NCBI GenBank assembly: GCA_963678705.1
Contig: OY783216.1
Coordinates: forward strand, 16,322,596 to 16,386,595
Source: Panorpa germanica
Taxonomy: Eukaryota; Arthropoda; Insecta; Mecoptera; Panorpidae
DNA: 64,000 nucleotides
Reading direction: 5' to 3'
The notes under the pieces: generated by a model
Seen by the model: the letters and a program-made list of their open reading frames with translations, nothing else
Told to the model about the DNA's origin: nothing
Database searches by the model: none
Shown here: one piece after another, positions 34,105 to 42,208 of the stretch
Layout: every line of letters begins with the position of its first letter
How positions within the stretch are numbered: position 1 is the first letter of the stretch
Position numbers and translations under genes: made by a program

Positions 34105-37100
34105 TTATATTCTACTATTCGATATCCACGGTTGTTTTGGTGCAACGCATCGGCTGCGCAAAGAGTAACTATGCCCAATTTTATCTTCAACTGGATTTTC
34201 TATCTCTATATCAATATTCTCTATATTGTCATTATTATCAATATTCGTGTCTATCTCGATTATTTCTTCTATCTCATCTGATATATCATTATTCGTATCA
34301 CTAGTATAACCCAAATTCAATAAATTACCGAAACCTGTATTTAGATTCGTACCATTTTCTTCATCTTCAGATTCACTTTCTGAATGAACTTCATTATTTC
34401 CTGAAAATACCTCAGCTGTATTACCTTTAAATTTCTTGAGGCGATTAACATGCACTCGTTCTTCCCGTTTTCCATAAATTTCCTTTATTAAAAAGTTTAC
34501 TTCGCTGGTTCTATCAATAATTCTATAAGGACCTCGCCATACTTTTCCAAGTTTTCTACTTAATCCCGGTGTGTGCGTCATATGTTTCAATAGCACATGA
34601 TCACCTATTTTAAATTTGACCGGTTCCGACTTTTTATTATATTGTTTAGCTTGTCTATCTTTTGCTGTTTCTAACCTTTCTGTACATAACTTAAAAGCGT
34701 TCTTTAATCTTAAAATTAATTCGGCGGCATAATTATCATCGAGGTCGTATCTAACTCTTTCAGGTTTTAATACCTCTCCATATGGTAATACCATATCACG
34801 ACCATGCATTAGAAAAAATGGTGTTTCTTGTGTCGAACTATGTATAGCTGCATTGTATGCCATGACAGCGTAGTTTAAACAGGAATCCCAATTCCTTTGA
34901 TCAGAATCCACGAAATGTGACAAATAGTCTTTTAATATACGATGACAACGCTCTAAACTTCCGTTTGTCGAAGGAGAATACGCTGATGTTGAAAGTTGCG
35001 TAATGTCTAGTCTCTTACAAACGTTTCTAAATAATTCGGACAAAAAGTTAGTACCTCTATCTGTCAATAAAGCTTTAGGAGTACCATAACGTGCTATAAC
35101 TTGTTCACAAAATACCTTTGCTACCGTTTCTGCAGACTGATCAGGTATTGCAAACGCTTGCAAGTATTTTGAGAATGCACATTGAACTGTTAAAATGTAC
35201 TTCATCCCTGAATTACTGAGTACTAATGGTCCTACAATATCTAGTGAAATTCTTTCAAATGGATAAGTAAGCGGTTTAAATTTCTGTAACGGTGCTCGTT
35301 TTAAATGAGGTGAAGTTTTTCTCATTTGACAGCTTAAACATTCTTCACAATATCTTTTTATGTCTTGTCTCATTGCTGGCCATACAAAATGTTTCTTTAT
35401 TATCTGTAGTGTCCCTTCAAATGCCCTATGCCCTGCTGAAGGCGTATTGTGAAACAAATACAATATATTCGGTACCATTCGTGTTGGTGCTACTACACAG
35501 TCATTTCTATCTGTTTTTTCATTACTTTTCTTATACAGTATACCCCTATCATCTAAATAATAATCATTTTTCTCCCCATACTTAGTTTGTGTTATTAATT
35601 GTTTAATATGGGAATCACTAGCTTGTTCATTTTTAATTTGACACCAATCCCAATATGGAACTTCTTCAGCTGCTACGGCTGCAATACTTTCTGTTTCTAT
35701 TCTACTTAATGCATCGACATTACCGTGTTTTACCCCTGGCCTATAAATAATTTCAAAATCGTAATCTGCTAAAGTTAAAGCCCACCTTGCTAATCTACTT
35801 TTCATTGGATCTTTCATAGTCATTAACCAACGTAATGATCTGTGATCTGTTTGAATCTTAAATTTCTTACCATATAAATACGTACGAAAATGGGATAAAC
35901 TCCATAAAATCGCTAAACATTCCCTTTCTGTGGTTGAGTAATTTTTCTCACATTTATTTAATTTACGAGAAGCGTATGCTACAGGACGTTCTACTCCATC
36001 CTGAACTTGGCTTAGGATTGCACCTAATGCGATTCCTGATGCATCTGTACCTAATATAAAATCTTGACTAAAATCTGGGTAAGCTAAGACTGGCTCAGAA
36101 CATAACGCGTTTTTTAATGCTTCAAAACTTTTCTCTTGTTCAGGTCCCCAAGTAAATGACTCATTTTTGCAAGTTAGTTTTGTTAGGCTTGATGATAATT
36201 CTGAAAAATTCTTTATAAATCGTCTATAAAATGAAGCTAACCCTATAAAAGATCGGATTTGTTTAACTGTTTTCGGACGCGGATAGTTTCTAATTACTTC
36301 CGTTTTTTCTGGATCTGCCTTTACACCATCACTAGAAATAATATGACCAAGATATTGCGTTTCTTTATTCATAAATTCACATTTACTAGGCTTCAATGTC
36401 AAACTTGCTTCTCTCAAGCGATCGAAAACCTCTTTAATTCTCTGGATATGTGAATCTACATCATCGTTACTAAATATTATAATATCATCTAGGTAAACTA
36501 AACAATGTACTCCGGTTAAACCCGCTAACACTGCATACATAAGTCTCTGAAATGTAGCAGGAGCTGATACTAACCCAAACGGCATAACATTAAATTGAAG
36601 GTGTAAATCAGGTGTTGAAAATGCTGTTAATTCTTTAGATTTTTCGTCCATTTCAATTTGCCAAAATCCCGATGCTAAATCTAATTTGGTAAATAAACTT
36701 GCTTTGCCTAATTTATCAAGAGTGTCTACTAAGTGTGGTAATGGAAAGTAATCTCTTTTTGTTATTGCGTTAAGACCCCTGTAATCTATGCAAACTCTAA
36801 CCTTGTTTTCCCCATTTGCTGCTTTCTTATTTACAAGAACAACATTACTGGACCACGGTGACATTGATGGTTCTACTATGCCATCTTCAAGCATTTGATC
36901 TATCTGTTCTCTCAGTACCTGTAACTGTGCATGCGGAACTCTATATGGTTGTTTAGTTATAGGAGGAACATCTTGAATTATTATCTTATGTTTAACTATC
37001 GAGGTAGTTTTCAATTCTTGACCCTCTGTTAAGAATATGTCGCGATATTCGTAAATTAAATTTTCCATTTTACTTTGGTCTCTAGCACTTAAATGATTTA

Positions 37101-39018
37101 ACTTTATTTTACTAAAAAGTTCCGTTATTCTCTGTGTTTTATTTATATCATCATTCTTATGACTTCTTTGCTTCCACTGATTGGTAACTTCATGTATAAT
37201 TTTATCTTCTTTAGCTGTTAAATTATTATAACCTATTTCATCAAATAATTGTATATTTTCAAACCCTGTGTTTGTTTCTGCTGATCGTACAGCACCAATT
37301 AAAATATTTTTATTTCTTTGTCGGACATGTTCTCTTAATAATTCAACTGTTTCAGTATATTCGTCATCATATGGCTCTATTATACCTATCTTAGTATTTA
37401 TTGGTATATTTATATTCTTTTGCGTAACATTGGTTATTCTACATATTAACCTACCCTTACATATTGAATTTACACTTCTTGCTACTAATACTCCATCTAT
37501 GCTCAATTCTGGGTTAAAAATCCCATGACCTTCCTTAATGTCTTTTTGAAATGCATGAACATTTATTGTACATCGGGGCGGTAACGTTTCTTGACCTAGT
37601 AACCTAACACTACACCGATTACTACTACACGTGTGTGCGTCTGTTCGCTTTCGAGTGGTTTCAGATTTCTCATTCATATTTTTGTTTATTTTTTCAACTC
37701 GGTCAGCTGTGTTTATTCTTTTTAACCACTTTGTTTGTAACTTCTTCCATTTCTTTACCTGTTCTTCGGCTTTAACATTCTTTCCGTCAATGTTACTTTT
37801 TAAATCTTTATCATTTTCATTTATTATACAGCTCATATACCTTTTTCCATCTTTTTCCGATTCGCCATCATAGAATGCTATCTTTATTTTACTTTCAGAA
37901 AATATATATTCAATCATTTTACTCACTATTGTAAAATCTAATTTATCTAGCCCACATGCTATGTATGGTAATGCAATAAATTTCACTTTATTTTCTAACA
38001 TATGATCCCGTAATTTAATTATTGACGAATATAAATCTGCGTAGAGAGGTTTCTCGTTACTCCTCTTCTTTGTTACTAAATAATATATAAAACGATTTTC
38101 ATCTTTTAATATAGCTAATCCACCCTTTTTCTGTTTCTGTTTCAAAAGCTGCTCAACTCTACCAAATCTTTCTTTAAATTCAACTGCTATTCCTTGTGAC
38201 ATACGTAAATCTGAGGCTACACAATGACCCAATGCATACTTGCTAGATGCATTAAACAAATCTCCCTTATTAAAATTTATACTGCACAACGTCTCTATCG
38301 TTGGAAATCTACTATTTTTCCATTTTAGAAAATCATCAAAACTATTATAATCGTGCCCTATCTTATCAATTCGCTGATTATTTACTTCTCTTTTTACGTC
38401 AATATTTTCTGTTTCAGTACAACCTATATTTCTACCTTTTCTATTCTTTTCTACGATTTTCCCTGACTTTGATATAATACGCTTTTGCTTTCTAATGATA
38501 CCATTTACATTTTCTCTAATCATATTATTTATATTTAAATTATCTTTCTGAAAATCATGTACAGTATTACGATTAATGTCGTAAATAACGTTTCTGTATA
38601 TTAAGATACCCTTTCCAAAATCTACAATTATCCCAAATTTACGAAGAAAGTCTAACCCAATTATACCTGTCCAATTTTCCATATTTTCTACAATTTCAAA
38701 ATCAAAAGTCACATTATCCCCAAATAAATCTAACTTTAATCTGCTTTTACCAAGTGTATGTATTTTATTATTTTGTGCATCTCGCAAGATATTTTGCGAT
38801 TCTGTAATTTTTTCTGTTTTTAAACATTCTCTAGTTAGTAGGCTGGCGCCTGCACCACTATCTATAAGAACATTGCAATTTTGACCATTAATTACTAAAT
38901 TAAGAAACCATTGATTATCATGAAATGCCGGTACATACAACTCTGTAAGACTACCCTTTTTACTTATTGAATGGCTTCTACGTCTCGGGTAGTGAGTGAA
39001 GCCATCAATCCGTTTAAA
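34105..39018 (-). CDS. pol: Gag-Pol (Pol part) polyprotein with TARG1-like macro domain
   Basis: Pol frame, open from the frameshift site (39,018) to the stop; residues are counted from the codon at 38,940. Domains in order: retropepsin-like protease (DSGA, D27) with GLDFL near 95; macro domain about 219-360; basic linker; RT about 660-860 with the catalytic YLDD at 816-819; RNase H (D966, E1006, D1032); integrase with the HHCC zinc site (H1164, H1171, C1201, C1204) and the DD35E triad D1234, D1294, E1330; GPY/F module (WRGPY, about 1468); then an acidic tail about 1513-1590. All catalytic residues are present and there are no stops, so it looks functional. It would cleave the polyprotein, copy the RNA and integrate the DNA. 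The protease-RT gap (~600 residues) is far longer than usual because of the macro domain and linkers. The frame is -1 to gag and no good ATG starts it, so translation by frameshifting is expected. Confidence 0.95.
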   Translation of the reverse strand, partial: FKRIDGFTHYPRRRSHSISKKGSLTELYVPAFHDNQWFLNLVINGQNCNVLIDSGAGASLLTRECLKTEKITESQNILRDAQNNKIHTLGKSRLKLDLFGDNVTFDFEIVENMENWTGIIGLDFLRKFGIIVDFGKGILIYRNVIYDINRNTVHDFQKDNLNINNMIRENVNGIIRKQKRIISKSGKIVEKNRKGRNIGCTETENIDVKREVNNQRIDKIGHDYNSFDDFLKWKNSRFPTIETLCSINFNKGDLFNASSKYALGHCVASDLRMSQGIAVEFKERFGRVEQLLKQKQKKGGLAILKDENRFIYYLVTKKRSNEKPLYADLYSSIIKLRDHMLENKVKFIALPYIACGLDKLDFTIVSKMIEYIFSESKIKIAFYDGESEKDGKRYMSCIINENDKDLKSNIDGKNVKAEEQVKKWKKLQTKWLKRINTADRVEKINKNMNEKSETTRKRTDAHTCSSNRCSVRLLGQETLPPRCTINVHAFQKDIKEGHGIFNPELSIDGVLVARSVNSICKGRLICRITNVTQKNINIPINTKIGIIEPYDDEYTETVELLREHVRQRNKNILIGAVRSAETNTGFENIQLFDEIGYNNLTAKEDKIIHEVTNQWKQRSHKNDDINKTQRITELFSKIKLNHLSARDQSKMENLIYEYRDIFLTEGQELKTTSIVKHKIIIQDVPPITKQPYRVPHAQLQVLREQIDQMLEDGIVEPSMSPWSSNVVLVNKKAANGENKVRVCIDYRGLNAITKRDYFPLPHLVDTLDKLGKASLFTKLDLASGFWQIEMDEKSKELTAFSTPDLHLQFNVMPFGLVSAPATFQRLMYAVLAGLTGVHCLVYLDDIIIFSNDDVDSHIQRIKEVFDRLREASLTLKPSKCEFMNKETQYLGHIISSDGVKADPEKTEVIRNYPRPKTVKQIRSFIGLASFYRRFIKNFSELSSSLTKLTCKNESFTWGPEQEKSFEALKNALCSEPVLAYPDFSQDFILGTDASGIALGAILSQVQDGVERPVAYASRKLNKCEKNYSTTERECLAILWSLSHFRTYLYGKKFKIQTDHRSLRWLMTMKDPMKSRLARWALTLADYDFEIIYRPGVKHGNVDALSRIETESIAAVAAEEVPYWDWCQIKNEQASDSHIKQLITQTKYGEKNDYYLDDRGILYKKSNEKTDRNDCVVAPTRMVPNILYLFHNTPSAGHRAFEGTLQIIKKHFVWPAMRQDIKRYCEECLSCQMRKTSPHLKRAPLQKFKPLTYPFERISLDIVGPLVLSNSGMKYILTVQCAFSKYLQAFAIPDQSAETVAKVFCEQVIARYGTPKALLTDRGTNFLSELFRNVCKRLDITQLSTSAYSPSTNGSLERCHRILKDYLSHFVDSDQRNWDSCLNYAVMAYNAAIHSSTQETPFFLMHGRDMVLPYGEVLKPERVRYDLDDNYAAELILRLKNAFKLCTERLETAKDRQAKQYNKKSEPVKFKIGDHVLLKHMTHTPGLSRKLGKVWRGPYRIIDRTSEVNFLIKEIYGKREERVHVNRLKKFKGNTAEVFSGNNEVHSESESEDEENGTNLNTGFGNLLNLGYTSDTNNDISDEIEEIIEIDTNIDNNDNIENIDIEIENPVEDKIGHSYSLRSRCVAPKQPWISNSRI
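37861..38286 (-). other. Macro domain (TARG1/OARD1-like) encoded within pol
   Basis: Residues about 219-360 of Pol. The stretch holds KGDLF (225-229), a HC..SDLRMSQGIAVEFKERFG block (239-260), IYYLVTKKRSNEKPLY (285-300), LPYIACGLDKL (324-334) and a final KIKIAFYD. This is the order and spacing of TARG1/OARD1, the vertebrate and insect macro-domain enzyme that removes ADP-ribose from acidic residues. The two TARG1 catalytic residues, K84 and D125, correspond to K291 and D332 here, both kept. Activity and substrate are inference. The domain lies in one uninterrupted frame with protease and RT, so it is part of the polyprotein and not a nested insertion. Confidence 0.85.
38950..39018 (-). promoter_or_regulatory. 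-1 ribosomal frameshift site with pseudoknot
   Basis: On the minus strand gag codons AAT TTA AAC contain the slippery heptamer U_UUA_AAC (39,012-39,018). After a 6-nt spacer comes AUGGCUUC (38,998-39,005), perfectly complementary to GAAGCCAU (38,971-38,978). The loop holds ACUACCC (38,987-38,993), perfectly complementary to downstream GGGUAGU (38,950-38,956), giving an H-type pseudoknot (loops of about 4, 8 and 14 nt). The gag UAA (38,964-38,966) lies in the last loop. The pol frame has a stop directly before the heptamer, so pol is reachable only at or after this point. Confidence 0.9.
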
Positions 39019-40085
39019 TTATCCTCATAATTATTGGACGCTCGTAAATTTCTTTCTTCAACTTCGCTTGGCTTATTTTCGATGCTGCGAATATTTCTGT
39101 TACTTTGGAAAGTCACTTGTCTCTGATTTCTCGCAGGACTACGGCTATCATTATATTCTTGGAGGACTCTAACACTCCCTAATCGGTCATTACTTTGACT
39201 ACGGTTTCCATACCTATTTGACCTGCGATTTCTTTGAAATCGATCTCTTACGTCCCTTATCTCCCGTTGAGGACGACTACGACAATCTCTCTGAAAATGT
39301 CCTACTCTGTTACAATTATAACACCTTGCACCATCTCTTTGCCTATTATTAAACCTACGGCCTTGTGAACCGCTACGCGAGTTGCTAGGTCGCATAGACG
39401 ATTGATTATTTTGAGATGTGCGATTTACATAATAGTGGTCGGTTCTGTTTATTCGGTTTGTACCCCCTGTAGCAATCTCTGCTACGTAGCCTTGCTTCGA
39501 TGAGACTAAATCATCGGTTTCTACTCTTTCCGCAATTTCAACGGCACTATTAAAACTCTTGGGATCCGCGGCCCAAATAAACTTAGAATATCTCGGCGAT
39601 ATCCCTTCTTTAAATCTTTTTAAAACGGCTACTTGCAACTCAACTGTGAGCTTCTTTTCTTGCTCTTTATCAATTGCTTCTGGTACACATTTTGACCCTA
39701 ATGCCCATAACCTTTGTGAAAATTCATAAACAGTCTCGCCATGTCTTTGTTTACAACCCCCGAACTCAATTTCCGCTTGTCTCAGAGCAGATGGCCCTTT
39801 TCTGCTATATCTAGACAATAATGCATTACGAATACTCATATAACTACGGTTCTCACTTTGAACCTCCGAATTAGACAAAAGATATTCAGCTACATCAGGC
39901 GACACTTTCGCAAATACGGTAACTGATTGCACCTTATCGGTCCAATCCAACAATTCTGCCATTTGATCCACCGCATTTAAAAATGTTGCTATGCTACCTG
40001 TACCGTCAAAGAATGGTATATAATTCAATCCTTTCAATTTAGGAATTTCTGGGGCAATAACTGCGTTTGTTTCATTAGTTGCCAT
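38964..40085 (-). CDS. gag: Gag polyprotein
   Basis: 373 codons from an ATG at 40,085. Residues about 50-190 form the helical retrotransposon-Gag region (LRQAEIEFGGCKQRHGETVY, then EFSQRLWALG is the family's hallmark block). A Ser/Asn/Arg-rich linker follows, then one CCHC zinc knuckle, CYNCNRVGHFQRDC (255-268), for RNA binding, and a basic tail. It would assemble the virus-like particle and package element RNA in the cytoplasm. The slippery site lies at codons 356-358, near the C-terminus, so Gag-Pol keeps nearly all of Gag. Intact; the leader of about 1.2 kb separates it from the 5' LTR. Confidence 0.93.
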   Translation of the reverse strand: MATNETNAVIAPEIPKLKGLNYIPFFDGTGSIATFLNAVDQMAELLDWTDKVQSVTVFAKVSPDVAEYLLSNSEVQSENRSYMSIRNALLSRYSRKGPSALRQAEIEFGGCKQRHGETVYEFSQRLWALGSKCVPEAIDKEQEKKLTVELQVAVLKRFKEGISPRYSKFIWAADPKSFNSAVEIAERVETDDLVSSKQGYVAEIATGGTNRINRTDHYYVNRTSQNNQSSMRPSNSRSGSQGRRFNNRQRDGARCYNCNRVGHFQRDCRSRPQREIRDVRDRFQRNRRSNRYGNRSQSNDRLGSVRVLQEYNDSRSPARNQRQVTFQSNRNIRSIENKPSEVEERNLRASNNYEDNLNGLMASLTTRDVEAIQ

Positions 40086-41275
40086 TTTAACTATTTGGAA
40101 TAAACTTTAAATCAAATAAAAACCTTTAGTAAGCTTCAATAAACTACTACAAATATTTTAAAATCTATTTTTTTTTTAAAAGTAAACAATATCTTACACG
40201 GCCTTAGTTATTTTAACAAAACTGTACTCTTGTGATTTACTTTTTGAAACGAAATGGAACGTCTAGTTGTTTATATATACATAAAAATAAACAAACAAAT
40301 TATTTTTAAGTAGGTCAAACAAAATGCTAGTATATTTAATATAGACTGTTTTTAGAACAATAAAAACCCAAATAAAAATTATGACAAACAATATTTATGA
40401 CAAAAGTATATTAACGAATTGTAAATTGATAAAATTATTTTTAATTATTAGTTAAATAAAATCAAACAAACTATTTTATGTAATACTCAATATTTTCTCA
40501 TATAATCTAAAAATAAATTCAAAATAATTTCAAATAAGTTGTGTTACAAATTTTTTAATCGTTCCAATCACTTAATAAAATTACGACAAAACAAAAACTA
40601 CTTATTTTTTCAATTCCTGTTACAATGACTCTAAACTTTATACTTTATAAAAACGTGCCACTTTACTTGTGAATTACAAAAACTATTTTAAAAATATCCC
40701 TTATTTAGTTACGGTTAAAACAAAATATTCAACTTTAACAAGTTATGGTTTAGAAAAATTATCTACTGTTTAGTTCCTTAAATTTATTCCCTTTTACAAA
40801 ACTTAAAATACCCCACTCTTTGATTATTTAAATATTCCCTTTTCTTGAATTATGCTGATATCTTTTCTTTTTCTAATTATTAATCTGCAGTTGCTAGTTG
40901 CAATTAATAAACTATATTCCTTTTTTCCAATTAATCCTTTTTATCCGTTTTTCCCAGTTATTACAATTTATTCCTTTTTTCACAATTAATAAAACTTATT
41001 TTTATTTCTTTTTTTCAGTTACTAAGATTATCCCTTTATTTTCTCAAATTAAATTTTCCACTTAATGCCTTTTTTCCCAATTACTCAAATTTCTGCCTTT
41101 TTTAACATCCCACAATTTTAATACCTTTTTTAACGTATCTCTCTTTTAAAATACCTTACAATTTCTATACCCTTTTTCTTTTAAATGTGACCCCACAATT
41201 TCAATACCTCTCTTTTAACATATTTCTCTTTTAATACACCTCTTTTCAATACACCTTTCTTTTTCTTTTAATTGA
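40086..41275 (-). other. 5' leader of the gypsy element
   Basis: About 1.2 kb between primer site and gag ATG. On the plus strand it is T-rich with many imperfect repeats of the style CCTTTTTTCCCAATTA (40,860-41,280), so the RNA leader is A/G-rich and probably poorly structured. No ORF. The packaging signal presumably lies here (inference). Confidence 0.6.
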
Positions 41276-41292
41276 CCCCACACCTGACACCA
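41276..41292 (-). other. Primer-binding site, tRNA-Leu-like
   Basis: On the minus strand TGGTGTCAGGTGTGGGG starts 3 nt after the 5' LTR. TGGTGTCAG is complementary to the 3' end of animal tRNA-Leu (...CTGACACCA); the rest fits less well. Confidence 0.6.
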
Positions 41293-41295
41293 AAA

Positions 41296-42204
41296 TGGAA
41301 CCCTACCCCTTATATCTACTATCTATATATGGTGGTAGTTACTTATTTTATGAGGGCAATTCTATAATTCCCTCATGCGAAAGTTCGTTTATGAGGATCT
41401 GGTTCCCCTTGAGTCGGATGACCAAGCTAATGCTAATTGTGGAGGCTTCTTTATTATTCAGGACTTATTACCTCATCTAATTATATTTCATAAATATATT
41501 AGGTTTTACTTACTTTTTGTACTTTCTCTGCAGGCAGCTTCCTCTGCTTTGGACAATCACTTTATTTAACGCGACCGTTAATTCTAAGTACTTTTACAAT
41601 TAAAACAAGGGATTCATTAACACTATTTTCTTTATTATTCAAAAACTTAATTAATACAAATCTTAGTAATTTTAATAATCTTTATGTCAAAGCGACTGAC
41701 TAATACCCGAACCACCGACTAAGGGGCGCTACTCCCTTATTAGACGGGGCTGATTAGACAGACCTTTCGATTGACGTCTCGACGTACTAACTGGCTGATT
41801 GATCTTGATGGACTGACCCCCTCTCCTTTCTTAAACTCGGTTTATATAGATTCAAACTCTTTGTTTCAAAAGATGACCTCATTTAAACTTATTCCGTCAT
41901 CATGGCTTTGATTTTGAGTTTGGTTTTAATATAAACATTATTTCAAAGTACACGTGCCATACACACAAAAGAAGTTAGTTAATATTTCTCTTAAAAGTTA
42001 TTGTAAATACTTTGTCAGCAGTTTTGAGTATAACACTAATATACGACATGGTCCTATCGATAAAACAATACTTAATCTAACTAATATTCCCGCCAGTTCG
42101 GCGACTTAAGCTATTAAAAATACATTGTATGTGAACCATTACACTGGTTCCTAAATAGTTAGTTATATTATCAATAATTATTGAATCTATATGGGACTGT
42201 TACA
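41296..42204 (-). repeat. 5' LTR of the gypsy element
   Basis: 909 bp, nearly identical to 31,053-31,961. Followed on the right by the ATAG target duplication (42,205-42,208). Confidence 0.95.
41811..41848 (-). promoter_or_regulatory. Predicted core promoter in the 5' LTR
   Basis: On the minus strand TATATAAA (41,841-41,848) is followed about 30 bases later by TCAGTC (41,811-41,816), an exact insect initiator. Transcription would start near 41,814, making 41,815-42,204 U3. The same pair exists in the 3' LTR at 31,568-31,605. Confidence 0.55.
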
Positions 42205-42208
42205 ATAG

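Larger units (their letters stand above)
31053..42204 (-). mobile_element. Complete Ty3/gypsy retrotransposon with macro domain in Pol
   Basis: An 11.15-kb element on the minus strand, read from right to left: 5' LTR (41,296-42,204), primer-binding site, ~1.2-kb leader, gag, pol in the -1 frame, ~2.1-kb 3' region, polypurine tract, 3' LTR (31,053-31,961). The LTRs are 909 bp each, begin and end TG/CA, and differ at only about two positions, so insertion is recent. Both ORFs are open, so the copy may be autonomous. It is unusual in two ways: a TARG1-like macro domain between protease and RT, and a long AT-rich 3' region without a clear env. Clade inferred only loosely (GPY/F-type integrase, tRNA-Leu-like primer site). 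Confidence 0.95.

Noticed and set aside
35292..37873. Plus-strand frames of 64-97 codons over pol
   Set aside because: Antisense shadows of the intact pol reading frame.
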